DNA of 64,000 nucleotides, taken from Pisolithus tinctorius (lineage: Eukaryota > Basidiomycota > Agaricomycetes > Boletales > Pisolithaceae). The stretch covers positions 496,001 through 560,000 of the forward strand of contig JANFAH010000021.1 in NCBI GenBank assembly GCA_024663395.1, given 5' to 3'. The translations under genes and the position numbers were made by a program. This document shows, piece by piece, positions 22,337 to 35,600 of this stretch; the first letter of the stretch is position 1, and every line of letters begins with the position of its first letter. The notes beneath the pieces are model-generated. The model was not told the DNA's origin. It did not search any database and worked only from the letters and a program-made list of their open reading frames with translations.

Positions 22337-24778
22337 TCACTGGATATTCCTGAGAGTCTCTAATAGCTCTGTGGAAAAGGATACTTGACGCCAAGATATA
22401 GGCGTCATCAACTCGCACAAGGGCGTAGTAGTGTCAAACTTCCTCCACGTCTTTGGATCTTGTGCGTCATCTTTTGATTCGGTGGGGAATGAATCCTGCG
22501 TATCATAGTAGCACTCGGAACACTGTATGATTGTCGTCACTAGAGTTGCATCCGAAAGACGGAAAGACAAAGTATTCAGAAATGAGACGAATTGTTGGGT
22601 AACTGGAAGCGACCAGCCGACTGCATCATAGAGAGCCAAGGACAGATAGGGGTGGCGGCAGTTGTCGTCCCTTTGTGGACGAGCTATCAAAGGACCCATT
22701 CCCACTGGGCGCTTGTCCTTGTGGCGAATGCCACTTTTCATGGGGACAATTGGCACGTCGATGCCGAGCTTCTCGGCAAGGTCAAAGATGTTTCCTTGCT
22801 GCTCAAACCCTTCTCCGTTGTACGAAAAACGGCCATAATCGCCCAGCTGCTTCTATTAGACATGCCGGTAGCCAAATATATGTTGGCCTCACCTTCATTT
22901 CGGACTTCGCCAGGAGGAGGCGTGCAGAATGAGAATCGAAAAGGAAATCACAATATGCACAACACGATCCGATGGAGTAATCCCACATAAGTCCAGAAAC
23001 TTCTGGAGTAGAAGCGACCTGCAAGGATACAACCATTAGCCAATGCAGATCGGTGTTGGCACAGCAAGTAAACTAACATGATAAGATGTATTCTCTAAAG
23101 GCGAACAGCAACCGGAGCATCGGGCCACGTCGATCGTAACTGTGCACTCCGCTTGCTCACCGTACGACCTCTTAGGAACCACCCTCACGCCCTGAATAGA
23201 CCGAGGCAGGTGGGCGTGCTTTATGTTTTCCCAGGATTCGTCGAAATGTCTTCCCAAGGCACGAAGGCGCAGGAATGCCAGCTTGTCCTCGTCCAATTCG
23301 CTGGGACACAAAATGACCGATGTATAGTATTGGTCACAGAAGTAAACAAGCAGCACTGAAAAGCGAGTGTTATCCTTGTCATGTTCGTAGGTGATGAGTG
23401 CGAAGTCATTAGTCTTTGATAGGATGATCCGACCGTCTTTTGCTTCTAGTCTTTCGGGTTGCACTTGATGCAGGGAAAAGCCATCATGGGAAAGTGCCTG
23501 ATAATCCAGTTTGAAGATGAGACTGCTCTCGCACTTGGCACTTTCATAAGGGAGGAAGTGCTGCTTGAATTCCACCGTCCTAGTCGTAGGCTTTGGGAAG
23601 CGGCCAAAGAACCGGATACGGTTGAAAGGAAAGAGCGCTACGTTTATGGTTATAAGGGACCTATCACGAGGGTCGGTGTTGTCCTTCCATCGATTGGCTA
23701 TTTGAGAGCATGCTAACTTGACCTCGGAAATTGGCCCAAAGGTTGCGGTGGGTAGCCATATCTGTATGCCGTCATTACTCACGGTGAACGTGCGGAATCG
23801 TTTGGCAGGAATCTTGCCGAGCTTGTCTTCAGGGATATCTTTTTCAAGAGCCTTCATGAATTCTTCTGGTGTCAGCGAAACGATATCAGAACAATCCCTG
23901 AACCAGCTGGGGTCTTCCGCTAAGAAGCTGTCGGACAACCCAGCGGTCCTTGTCCAACCCCAGGCGAAGATAGTTTGATCATTCGATTTGCGAAGGATTT
24001 CCAGCTGCAAACGACGAAAGGCATTCTTCCCTTCTCCGTACAACATCGGCATTTGCACGTCAAGTAAACCCAGTAGCGAATATGCTCGATCCTCCTCCCG
24101 TGTTGTCGTCCGGTCAGAAGCCCAGGACATGATTTGGGCTACGCTGGGACGCATGCCACCGAGCCCGATCTCCAAAACTTCCGTCGGAATTCGCGTGATG
24201 CGGCGGAGAGTGGACCCAAGTCGTTCCTTGTCGCCTATACACTCCCAGTTCCGATCGAAGAACTGGATGCCACTGGGTGCGATGAGTTCTTGAAGGGTCC
24301 AGCCTCGGGAAAACCACTTTGGAGTGACCGTCGACTCGTCCCAGTGCGTCAAAGTGTCACCAGCAGTGTCATGGAGATAGACGTAGCACCGTTGCGCTCT
24401 CCCGTACCACTCGTACATGGAGTTAATTGCTTCTGATAGTTCGGCGCTGCTCTTCTTATCAATACAGCAAGTGTCGACCCAGACCCACTCCAAATCATCT
24501 TTTTGTGTTTGTTTGCAGGTGTCGATTATTTTCTTGTATCCGGTGCGCCCTCTAATCTGATTCCTCTCTTCCTCATCCACGATCAGGAGTCGCTCCATCT
24601 CCTGAAACGACACTTCTTCCTCCGCCGCACCCCAGCAATGCGACAATATGGCATATTTCTTCTCTGCAAGGGTAGGACCATAAAATTCTTTCAGCATCTT
24701 GGCTGAGCGAACAACCTCCTTCCCTTCGATGATAGCCGTCTCGACATCGAGCATCGTAGCAACGTGGATGAGTCGCAT
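22337..24778 (-). CDS. HET domain (heterokaryon incompatibility) protein
   Basis: The long exon (24778 down to about 23078) starts MRLIHVATML and has the HET domain blocks in order: KYAILSHCWG (residues 41-50), then GYKKIIDTC, WVWVDTCCIDK (about 98-108), INSMYEWYGRAQRCYVYL, and RGWTLQELIAP. HET proteins trigger cell death when incompatible hyphae fuse or when threats are sensed in the cytoplasm. The exon as read ends at TAA 23036. However, a 59-base intron (23019-23077, GTTAGT..TTGCAG) and a 40-base one (22853-22892, GTGAGG..AATAG) join it in phase to two further open segments. These read VASTPEVSGLMWDYS and KQLGDYGRFSYNGEG..GNIFDLAEKLGIDVP, with a stop at TGA 22337. I favour this ~780-residue product; the 580-residue version is the alternative. 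No NACHT, ankyrin or TIR partner domain was seen. Confidence 0.82.
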
Positions 24779-27458
24779 CCTGTAACCGTGATCAATGGGT
24801 GAGTCTGCACTACGGTCCTTCGAAATGACACGAACTCGACGACGAGTCTTTCAGAACAGGTAGACCTGGTAAGACGAGAGGACAGTGATGAAGTAAACTC
24901 TATAACGGTGCTGCGCTGACAAGTGAGCAGCGAAGGATTACAAGCGTAGGGATGGTGAGCAAGAGCAAGTGGCCGTTCAACGTTCAACCGTGGAGGTTAG
25001 AGTAACGGGCTCTGCGTCTGTGCAAGGAGCGGAGTGTTTGGCAGAGGTATAAGTAAGGGCTATAAGGAACGCCCGTGTCCTTCGGTGTCAAGACTTAGAC
25101 ATGATGACGACCCTCCTGACGGGTATATGGGAATAGCCTAATCAGTTCGTGAGCATGATGAATGGAGGTTTGGGTCTGGCAGTATGCCGGGCTGCCTGAA
25201 CCTGAAAATGACACCGACTCACCGGGTCTGGAACGCGGTTTACGCTGGTGCCTATTACTCCAATTTGCACATGAACAGGAACACATGTCTGTACAACGGG
25301 GTCACGGTGAAAGCTGGTATGGATGCAGCGTGAAGCCGTGACATACAGTGCACGGGTTAGTACGTAATTACTAAACGAGTGACAGCGGGAATGTACCTTG
25401 CCGCTCAATCACCAAGTCCATGACCATTGACGTGTCGAGACCCCTTCGTCTAAACGTATCAAGTGCCTCTGAATGTTATAGCGAGCTCGGATGCCAGTTG
25501 CGGCCCTTGAGAAGTTGAGAGGTGCTTTTGCTCACCAACTCGGATCGTACAGCCATCCAAGTCGCTTTCGTTGCGAGGAACGCGAATTCGCGACACCCGA
25601 CTGATCTGCATCCAGTCTTACACCTCCTGCCCTCTTCAGACCACTCTCAATCTCTCTCCTTCGACAAGGATGCCTGCGAGACTGAAGACAAATAAATCTC
25701 CTGTAGCAACAGGTTTCGCCAAGGTAGTTTGAGAGGTCTGGACTACTCGTGGCACCGAGGCTCTGAAAGAGTAGTATGAGCTGATTCCATGCGTTTTCTC
25801 GATGTTGTGTATTAGGCTCGCAGAAACCGATTATTCTGTTGCCTATCCGGTAGCTTGGGCCCTCTAACATGTTGAATAGGTCTTACAGCTACAGGGCGTG
25901 CTGTGTGCAGGCGGGGTAAAACATGGGTACGACACAGAGCCAAGCAGGACAAATAATTGTGAGAGTCCTTTCCATCCTAGTTAACCCACCTTTCAGCCGT
26001 ATTCAAGTCCTCCAACGGCCGGTCCCTTATTAATTGATCGCTCTGAGGAGTTTGAAGACACGATCAGATCCCTAATGCTTCGAATCGTATCTCGACTGTT
26101 CTTTCCCCAGTCCAACTTATCTCAGTGGCCAGGACTCGTATTCCACGTTTTACGCCTCAATAAAGTGTTCGGTTGACCCGTGGTCCATTACACCTTTTTT
26201 CACCAGAACACCCACACTGCTCTTTTTTCCGCATGCTCATCAATTGCTTTGTGTCAGTCATTATACACCTTTGCGGCCAAGGCCAGTAATTAAAAAATCC
26301 ACCAGGATGTGAGTGATACTATCACGATGACTGGTTAATCTCTTTCCGCCATTGTCACAGTGACACCTCCCCGGGAAAAGTTGCCGCAATCGTTTTGGAG
26401 CTTTTAGGGGCAGCGGACATCACCTCACTTTGGATTTCTTGTGCTCGCAGACGTGAAAGGGACGCTAGACTCTTCATGGCATCTCGGCCCGCTCGAAGGT
26501 GAAGTGTCTATGAGGAACCCGAGCACGTTTATGGACTCACAGTATGGGACTTGCGACCCATAATGAAGACCCACACGACGTCTTTTTTTTTTTTTTCTTT
26601 CGAAAGTTCCCCCGCACTTGAACACTCGAATACCATCAACAAGCTTCCATCCTGCTTCGAAGAAGAAAAAACCGACGCAACGACCAAACGACGAACTGGT
26701 TGTACATCCCAAATATGATTAACTCCTAACGACCCATTATCGATCGAGGATCACGTTGCAATATACATCAAAACTCATCCCGTGACCGTGCTAGGAGAAG
26801 CTTTCTTTTTCAGTAAGTCTCTTTGCTTTAACACGTCGTCTAGGTTCTTATTAGCTATACCTCACTGCTTTCTTCCTTTCGTACCTTGCCCTCTTGTCCA
26901 TGCATTGGTAACTGATCGTTCGTAGGATAAAATACCCACTTTGTCATGCATTTCAGTGTTTATAACTTTCATGACGCTCTTCATGTTTTTATTTTATTTT
27001 TGGAAAGAATACATCCATAATGTTGCTAATAGTGTTCAATAACACGCAACTGGGGATCAGGGTATTCGAATTTTGCCTTTAACTAACGAAGGGCTTCAAG
27101 CTGCCATCCACGTGAAGCTTCTCGAACAAAGGTGGGACCCATAAGTACTATGAGGACGAATGCCATGGGTAACTCCAATGATACTGAATCTAAATGTGGG
27201 TTATCCATCTTTCGTTCTCGCTAGTCGCACGCGCAAGAGAGCAACCCTTAATGGGTGATGGGTCAACGTCTGAACCCCCTCTTCCCAGTAATCTTACCGC
27301 TCAGCGCCAGGCTTGCGTCACCCCCTTCCACTACTACAGGCTGCATAATCGCTGAGATAATCCGCGCTGCGTTCGTCACCTCGTCATATTGTCTGTGGTG
27401 TTCTCCGTCCTCCCATTCCCCGTGTTCACCTTCAATAGCACAGATATGTACCACACAG
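24779..27458. other. Long intergenic stretch, no gene recognised
   Basis: The stretch holds the presumed promoter of the HET gene, with a weak TATA-like stretch at about 25044-25070 on the minus strand. A poly-T run lies at about 26582-26596. ORFs of 60-112 codons occur on both strands but none resembles a known family or continues across plausible introns. Confidence 0.5.
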
Positions 27459-28699
27459 CTAATTCCCGGGAGTCTTCTTCACGGGCACGAAGAGCCAAGA
27501 CAATGTAACGAAAAAACGGATACCGGCACCCACCCCGAGAGCCCCTGCTGATCCGATTTTGTCAAGGACGACACGACCTGTGAATCCTCCGATGAACAGG
27601 AAGAGGATGGCTATAACCTTGTGGTCGCGTGCTTTAACTAGCCGGCGGAAGTGGAAGAGTTGGGGTTCAGTCACGAGTTCGCACCATGTTGAGGTTAGGA
27701 CAACTGTGGAGAGGGTGTCAGTATGTCGCGGGGGAGTGGGGGCGGAGGGGAGACAAGGACGCGAGGAAGGTATTCGACATACCAGTGGTTGTAAATTGGG
27801 TATTTAACCTCTTTCCCATAATCCCTTGTAAACCCATGCTAGCACTCATAAACACGATGCACACAAACGAAAGCACGTTGCTCCAGGCCGGGTCAGTACT
27901 GGAATCCAGAAGACTCAGTTGTCCAGATTTCCGAATGGCGATGGCCGCTGCCATAGTGAAGACTGTCTGGATGAACGTGCCGAGGGTCACCCATAGACGC
28001 GTCTGGGAGCCGATCCTATCGCCAAATCGGCCGATGAAAGCACCGAAGAGGAAGGAAAGCAGAGAGCAGAGGGCTCGACGATCTGCGAGGTCGAAGGAGT
28101 AGTTGTGTGAACCGTTGAAGAAACGTGCTAAGGAGAGGGAGAGCTGATCGGCACATGCATCAGGAGTAGTATAGGGGTGAAATGGAGTAAGCATACTTGG
28201 AGGCTGTTTCCTGTCTGGAACGCACACCATACGAACATCAGGGAAAGGCACACCGCATCACTACCGGATACGGTGGCTTTAGACAACGGCGTAGCGCAGA
28301 TAAAGCACGGGCGTACATGAAACCGGTCATAAAGCAACAGGCAGTTAAAGGTGCAGAGGCGTGCGAACTGTCGATCTCTCCCATAAAAAATTGTCTTAAA
28401 CTGTTCATCTTGGGAGAGCTGGACCCATCTTCTGCATCGGACGAGTCCCTTCGCCTACTCTGAACGACAACGGGAGGTGGCAGGTCTCCTTTCCCCCTTA
28501 CTTGTGGATCGGAAGATTGAAGGTTATCGTTCGCCTCTTGCACGTGAGACTGCTGGGCTGGGTTGCTGCTGCCTTGGTCTTCCTGGACGGGGTTGACATA
28601 CGAGACGGGGCGCGTGGTAGAAATGAGAGGTTCAGTCTGGGCTTTGAAGGACTCCGTCCTGCGGAGAAACCACCCCCAGTTCGTCTTCGAGGGCGACAT
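27459..28699 (-). CDS. DUF1275 (YoaK-type) membrane protein
   Basis: ATG at 28699 opens a ~110-residue hydrophilic, proline/serine-rich N-terminus (..RRRDSSDAEDGSSSPKM). Then follows LTACCFMTGFI, joined across an intron (GTACGC..GTAG) to DAVCLSLMFVWCAFQTGNSL, the hallmark block of DUF1275. After a GTATGC intron come LARFFNGS, LCSLLSFLFGAFIGRFGDRI and GSQTRLWVTLGTFIQTVF, then a helix VLSFVCIVFMSASMGLQGIM. The last exon (27674 down) has VLTSTWCELV and FLFIGGFTGRVVLDKIGSAG, a final helix and TAG at 27459-27461. About six transmembrane helices are visible. The family is widespread in bacteria and fungi and has no proven substrate. All introns keep the frame, so the gene looks functional. Confidence 0.85.
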
Positions 28700-30015
28700 T
28701 CTTTTTCTCCTTTTTCTTTTTCGACCTGGTGGGTTGGGACAGGAAGGAGTGTTGGGTTATCATCTGTTATCGTTCGGGCGACTATTCGGCTTAACAATTT
28801 GACAAGAGCGTGTACGCTAGGCACGGCCTGGACAATTAGAGTGTTCGATATCATTGGTCGTCAGGCGCGAAATGAAAACGGTCACCATGATGATGGCGAT
28901 GATGATGATGATATCGCGCGCGTCCTAGTAGGTTTTGTAATTCCTAGTCTCGGCCTTTGAAGGTGTAAGTAAAACAACCGGCACAAAACGGCCGATCATT
29001 GAAGCAGGAGCGCCGATCTGCGGAATCGTGACTAGCGCACGCGGAAAAAAAGCGGTGTGGTGAAAGCGCTTGTAACAGCTTACAGGCCAACCCGACTCGG
29101 AACATTTTTATTTGACACGTGAAAATGTGGGCTCCAGCATACGGTTGTTGGCCGCTGGGATGAGTTGGACCAACGGAGGAACGATAGAGATACGATTCGG
29201 AGCACGATAATCGTTGGGCACTTCTGGTCGTGTCTTCAAACGGGAGCTAAGATGCGAAAACACCTCGGCCTGGCCGTCGGAGGACTTGAAGGCAGCTAAG
29301 AAGTGGGTTTGAATAGATCTTCCAACCCGTCAGAGACTGATACCTGAATACAGCAAGTCCTCTGTAGGTCCTCGACCTGCTTACTGACTCACGGTCAGCA
29401 TCGGTCGTCCTGACGAAGGATCGCAGATAATCAAGGGAAGGTCGGTTGGTGGGGACGACGCGATCAAAGACCAGTTCTTTTTTGTTTTTTTGGGAGTGAT
29501 AGACGCGAAATCCTGCGCGATCTACTCAAAGGTCCCACGTCCTCCTGGAACACGAACACCCTACTGGTAACCGAAGGGCGTAAACCAACTGCAGCGGGTC
29601 ATACCCTTTTGTGGCGACGAAACTCTGAGTCATGAAGTGGTAAGAAATACCAAGTGACACCCTCAGTAGAAGTAATCCTGAATCTTGCGGGATGAAAACA
29701 CTGAACGCAGTCGAAGCCCAAATAACGCGCACGTATTATTCCAAAGTGCGACAATCCAACAGTACCGTATTACCAAGCGGCGCAAACTAGATTACACCAT
29801 GAAAGGAAAATATACTATGAGCTACAGTCTCAAAACTCTCCAAGAGTGAGTGTGATTAGGCAGTGTGATATACTTCGCTATAAGTTGCGGGACTCCACGG
29901 TTCATCGGTGAAGCCCTGCATCGTTGATACGCCAACCTAGGAGTAAATTGATAGTTGCATAAATAAGCATTGAGAAATTGCATATCTGGGATGGAAAACC
30001 CACAACTGTGGTATA
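28700..30015. other. Intergenic, no gene seen
   Basis: Contains a short trinucleotide stretch (gatgatg..gatgatgatgatgat, about 28887-28912) and T-rich runs near 29479-29493. No coding potential was recognised. Confidence 0.5.
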
Positions 30016-31545
30016 TCAGTCATGGGTGCAACACGCGTACTGCAGACAAATAGACTGACCTCGAATTTTAGGATCCCGAAGATTCATCATCAATCTCGAT
30101 ATCAGTGCCGCACAGAGCCTTTTCAGATAGGAAAGTATGGGCGATGTGCTGCGGGCGTAAAACGGACCAAGAAAACACTCACAAGTTTGTCGGACTGGAT
30201 AGGACTGACTTCACCCATGGCTATTCGTGGCGTCGGATCCAATGCATTCAGGTGGACCAGTACACGGAATAAATTGTTGACTCACATTTGCTACCTAGAT
30301 TAGAGGGAATAATGATGAGACGAAAGTGGCTTGGCTGTGGACATGTGCTTACCAGAAACACAATAATATTTGCGACGTTCATGACTGTCATCACGCTGCC
30401 ACATCTCGAGGATTAGATCGCGGCATATACCAAGGAATGGACACACGCACCCGAAGTATAAGGTGCCTATCGGTGACATGAGTCAAGGTCCCAACTTCAA
30501 GAGAACGAGCGCACCGTCACGTATCAACATGTCTATGAAAGTTCGTTCGCCCCTGGTACTGATACGCGCCAACTTCCAAAGTGTGAAGACAAAAATGAGG
30601 GCGTCGAAGAGAAGTTGCCCGCCCCATGCGGCGGCGTAACCTAACATACATAAGCACATGCAACGGAAAATACACAAATCGACGCCTACGTAGAGCCCTG
30701 GAAATGCGAGCGTGAACATAGCGGCAGGCATTAGAAGAAAAGAAACATACTGTGATGGGTAGATTGGTCCGAGACAGCCAGCTAGCACCATGTATTTCGG
30801 TGGTGGAAGTGGCGGTCCGCGATATATAAATGCCCACTACGCATCACCTCGTGACCACGATCCATAAGCCACGCAGATAGCTCTACTTACGCAACAAATT
30901 CCTGCAGATATCAAAGCCACCGTGACAAAGAGGGCCAGAACTCGTCGGTCTTGGTTATAGAAGGCGTACACCCGCATCATCATGATTACTAGTACACCGC
31001 TCAAACGGAGAGATCCTAAAGGAAAGGCTCTGCTTACTTGCTCCAATGAGTTGAAGAACAGCCATGACGAGTTGGTCGCACATGTGCAGATTCTGGCACC
31101 TAGAGGTAGCGTCGAGTAAGAGAGGAAGCATGATCCAGGCCGATTCATCCCTACCTCTATGGGGGATGGTCAGTGCGGTTGGACGTGGTTAAACATTTCA
31201 ACGCACTGGACTGTTCGAACCGCCGCTGTGCGGGAGAAAATTTTCCAGAAAAGCAGGGACACGGCCCAAGAGACCTATGTATCGGTTGGCGATGAAGAGA
31301 GCAAACGCCCACGTCCGACGCGGTTGACACCAGAACAGATCGACCTCCCTTCCAAACGTAAGTGTGTAGTCGTACAGGAACAACACTGGAGGCGCATCGT
31401 GAGTTAGTCGAGGCCAAACGGGCCTTTCTACCCTTACCATATGCTGCAACATTGAAGCATGCAGCTACGTTACTTTCGCGGTTTTTGGATCAGCCAGCCA
31501 GAAGAAACGGACGGAAATAGCCACTTACATTCCAGGGTACATCAT
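30016..31545 (-). CDS. DUF6533 domain membrane protein, inverted C-type member
   Basis: Minus-strand relative of the 5938/13659/17385 genes with the same exon plan. ATG at 31545 gives MMYPG plus two bases before GTAAGT. Exon 2, after an AAAG acceptor, encodes NVAACFNVAAY. Exon 3 encodes VLFLYDYTLTFGREVDLFW and FIANRYIGLLGR. Later segments are ICTCATNSSWLFFNSLEQ before GTAAGC, MMMRVYAFYNQDRRVLALF, AAAWGGQLLFDALIFVFTL (about 30570-30630), VMTVMNVANIIVFL, and ALISRLMMNLRDPKIRG near the end, with TGA at 30016-30018. It is clearly more diverged than the three + strand copies and its flanks are not repeated, so it is an older dispersed member. No inactivating change was noticed. Confidence 0.75.
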
Positions 31546-32653
31546 CTCGAACGTGGAGAGGCGGAAGGGAGGCGAGGGGAGTTCCTTATACAAGGTTCTT
31601 ATATAAAGGCATGGTTAGACTAATTAGGCCTAGACTCCCAGTCAAAGGGAGACGTCGACCAATGATAGGGTTACTCGTTCTGCAAGGACGGCAAGTAAGC
31701 GTAATAGAATAGAAGTATGGAAAGGACGAACGATTCAGTACAGCACCTATCAAACGACGCGCGTGTCTAGAACTCAGAAAACACGCCCAATGGGCAGACT
31801 GCGAAGTCACTTTTGGGGCGTTGCAAGTCCACCTGGCCGAGTAGCATTCAAAGTCAGATTCTGAAATGAAAGCTAGACTCGGTTGAATGGGCGCTAACCC
31901 TGAGTTGTACACATACAATTGCCAGGACCCTTGCTGTGCACGAGGGCTGGCGTGCTTGCCCTCCAGATGCGGCTGTGCTGCGGGTGGAGCACGCCCCTCC
32001 ACACATGTACCCACAGCTCATGCTCTCCTCGGAAGATGGTGTGCCACATGAGGGTGCTGTTGCCATGAGAATCCCACAAGGGTGCGACTGTGATGCTCGT
32101 CGCGACGATAACTCCTGACACGTCGAAGAGTGGTGCGTTCCAGTCGAGCGCATGTCTTACTTTATTCTGTCTCACCGACGCTTTCACTCATTCGCAGAGC
32201 TCTGGTCCGGTGCTGGATACGCTGAGTCCCGCTGAGTAGGACTGCCGGAATGCATTTCCAAAACCGAGCGCGGTCTCCGAAACGAACTTGAACACCTTCC
32301 AAATATGGATGGCGACGCTCCTCGTCTGGTCTGCAGCGAAGCATCGAGGAAGAGAGTCGCATCCCGGAACGGATTCTCCATTTCTGTGTCCCTGACTCGA
32401 CGATGGCCCGTGCGCTGTTCCTCTCTGGCGACTCTGCTTTGCGATCCTATAAATGCCGGCGAGGGTCGTCGCATACAATCAATCCCCCCTTCTTCTTCTT
32501 CTCCTTCTTCCCCTCTTCTCCACCTCCCTCGTCGCACGAGCGCGCTTTTATCCCCCTTACACTCCAGGACCACAAGTTACATAATTATTCTCCGCTGAAT
32601 CCGCACAAATTAAACTTCTTTCACGTCACATTAAGTACAATCGATCTCCACCC
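31546..32653. other. Intergenic region between divergent genes; promoter of the RRM gene
   Basis: No gene recognised. A TATAAAT box lies at 32448-32454 and a pyrimidine-rich tract (about 32487-32530) follows, a typical arrangement for a fungal core promoter ahead of the ATG at 32654. ORFs on the minus strand at 31586-32573 are considered chance. Confidence 0.5.
32448..32454 (+). promoter_or_regulatory. TATA box of the RRM gene
   Basis: TATAAAT, about 200 bases upstream of the start codon, with a CT-rich tract between the two. Confidence 0.45.
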
Positions 32654-35600
32654 ATGAATGCGTCCACCTCAGCCTCCTGCTCCAGTAGCACTGTCAATCC
32701 CGCCGTCCCTTCCTGTGAAGCACAAGCTGTCAAGGCTGCAGATACCCTGAACACAGCAGCGACTAGCCCAGAAAAACCTCCAGCATCTGCCCAACATCCC
32801 TCCGCGCCACCCCCTCAGTCAGATCTTTCTTCGAATACCAATCTCAGTACCAGCAACTCCATGGCTTTCTTGCACTCAGATAATCAGACTAATTCCCTTT
32901 CGAACAGTACGTCTTTCATCCTCTGCACACCCTGACTGTTACTCGAACGGCCTCGTCTCGTAAGATAATCCAAGCGAATTTCCTTCCAGAACCCTTCTAG
33001 AACAGCCCGAATCCAGTACAGCAGATCCTTTGTTACAGGCGAAGATCCAAAGTCGTATCACACGTGAGCCCTGTCTCTCATCTGTGGCTTCGCGTTTGAG
33101 CATGCATGCGAAATGTTGTAGCTTCCTATAGCTTTCCTGGTGCATCCGGTATCGAGTATTCACGACACCGCACTGAAGAAGTTGCAGAAAATATCTCTTC
33201 GGCAGGATCGACATCGCCTACTAACACGGACCCAGAGAAATCTATATCGACGCAGCGCACTCCAAATATTTATATCAACGGTCTTCCCCCACATTATTCA
33301 GAGCAGGACTTGTTCGCGCTTACACAGCCTTTCGGCGAGATCAAGAGCGTGAGGACATTTACCAGACACGTTAGTGAAAAGCCAACGTCAGTGGTTCCAG
33401 TTGTCCCAGACGCCCTTCCTGACCGTCGTTTGTTTCTGACAGCGGCTATGGTTTTGTCCTGTAAGGCATCGTGCCCAGTAGCTTTCTGCCACACTGGCTG
33501 ACCTAAGACCGTCATGGCCGATCGATCAGGTTCAACGACATCAAATCTGCTGAGCGATGCATAGAGGGTCTTCGAAAGTACCGTAACCTCCACCCATCTT
33601 TTTCCAAGGTTCGTTGGTCCTCCCTTCGATCGGCCGAGTCTTGCTCATTGACGCATAGCAAATACACCGTATCCCGGGAACTATATATGCACAACAAAGT
33701 ATAGCACAACCTGCCGAACACGACCCAAGCTCATTCAAGGCACGAATGGAGGGGCTAAAGGACGAAACATCAACCAATCTCTACATTGAAGGGTGAGGAG
33801 CTAATGCTATTTACGTACCATATACGACCGACTGATGTTGCGCCAAGTCTTCCCCTAACGATCAACGAAGAGGTAATAGACAGAAATGTTTTCACTGCCA
33901 GCGGCCGACTGAACCGAACGCTTGGGTTTTATAGAGTCTCGCCTCGTTGACGGCCCCGCACAAGATTAAAAGTAGCCGGTTCTTCAAGACCAAACTGAGC
34001 GATCCTCCTCGCATAATTGCTTTCGTCCGGTGAGTTCGTCACCCCTTTAGTCCTGTAAGGAACTTGACTCTACTAAATTTCCCAGTCTGGAAACGCGTGC
34101 GGCCGCAGAAGAAACGATCGAAAATCTGCACGGCAAAATGGTCCGAGGCTGGAACGATCCTGGCTGCCGAGTCTCTGTGCGTTTTGCAGATAGCCCTGAA
34201 CAACGGGAGTTGCGAGTAAGTAGAATCCCATACCAGCAAGGATGGTGCTGACAATCCCCCCCCACAAAGCGCGCTGAGCGGATGTTGAAAAGCGGGGACA
34301 ACTCACCTTCCCGTTTAACGATTGCGCAAGCCGCGCTGCTCAATCTTCGGGGCCAAGAACTGCAAACTGATTCACACAAATCTCCTAGACTCGCCCAGTA
34401 CCAAGACCTCCCTCCAGCTGAGAAACGAAGCCCGAATTATTTCCTGCAGTCGCAGCCAACCCTCGATTATTTGCCCATTTCGCAACCGCTTCCTGTTTTG
34501 CCCTCACTACCCACTAACTTGGGCTATAATCTGTACAACTCACCCGTGTTTCCCGTGAGAGATTTGCAGGGAAATGCGGAGATGGATATTCTTCGACAGT
34601 CAATGCAGGGTCTCGGCATGGAAGAGCCGATGTTCGATAATCCCTTAAAAAGCAGCGCGCTCGGCATTGATTACCAAACGGCTCAGACCTCGCTTCGATC
34701 GCTCGCGGGTACCAGGTCGGTATCGAGCGCTCCACCTGTACGTCACCGCGGGCAGACTCAAGCACACAATGGCTTCACTCCCGCAGAGGAGGTGATTCTT
34801 CAAGCACATGCTGGGCGTCTCCGGATACAAACTCACTCGACGAATGGATCACAACTTTCGGAGGCAGACTTACCGCTTACTGTGCCAGCTACGCAGGAAT
34901 TCATGAACAGTCAACCCTTCCTGAGTGCAAATCGATTGCACACCACACCGAACCAGTTCCAGCTTGGGCGACTACGAGCAACAAAGTCTTCTCAGGACCT
35001 TCTGCCGACCATATCGGAGGACGATACCCACGCAGTCGCAGGAAATCCGCGGCTTGCGGCGCAACCAAACCCCATGGCCATACCGGGCCAGGGAGCACTC
35101 CATAGTTATCTATCTGCGAATGACAACGAAGCAGACGTCAAACTCAAACAAGCTAGCCGCACTATCAGAATCACCACATCGAACCAAGACGAGAAAGCTA
35201 AGAGCTGGAGGCATCTCCGGTCAGGCGCAATGGGTGCGATTGGCAGCCACCGCAATCAATCTCAGCCCCCTACCACGTCTATACGTCAGCCGGTTACCAC
35301 CAGACTATCCTTTTCAGATGACGATTCATATCATCAATCGTCTGTTCCTTCGAACAGCTCCACTACCATAGGTCACTCCAATGAGATCAACGCCGAACGA
35401 GTTTACCCGCAGGACGGAGGGCGGACTAGGCAGGTTGAGAGTGGCAATAGGGCGCATGTTGGTCTCGCCCCAAGGGTGACGACCCACCTCGCCAATGCAA
35501 CCTTCTCACCTTCCCGCGGGGAATCTGCGAGGATGAACGAACTGAAGTCACCCACCGTCGTCTCGCCCGCCCTGACCAATTCCTCGCGTTCTCCGTCTAC

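Noticed and set aside
22675..22990. Overlapping + strand frames opposite the HET extension
   Set aside because: They are shadows of the minus-strand exons, which carry coherent protein-like sequence and splice signals.
26425..26712. 95-codon minus-strand frame with Phe and Lys runs
   Set aside because: Runs derive from poly-T/poly-A tracts; no motif.
31586..32573. Several overlapping minus-strand frames upstream of the RRM gene
   Set aside because: They overlap a TATA box and pyrimidine tract of the + strand gene and match no family.
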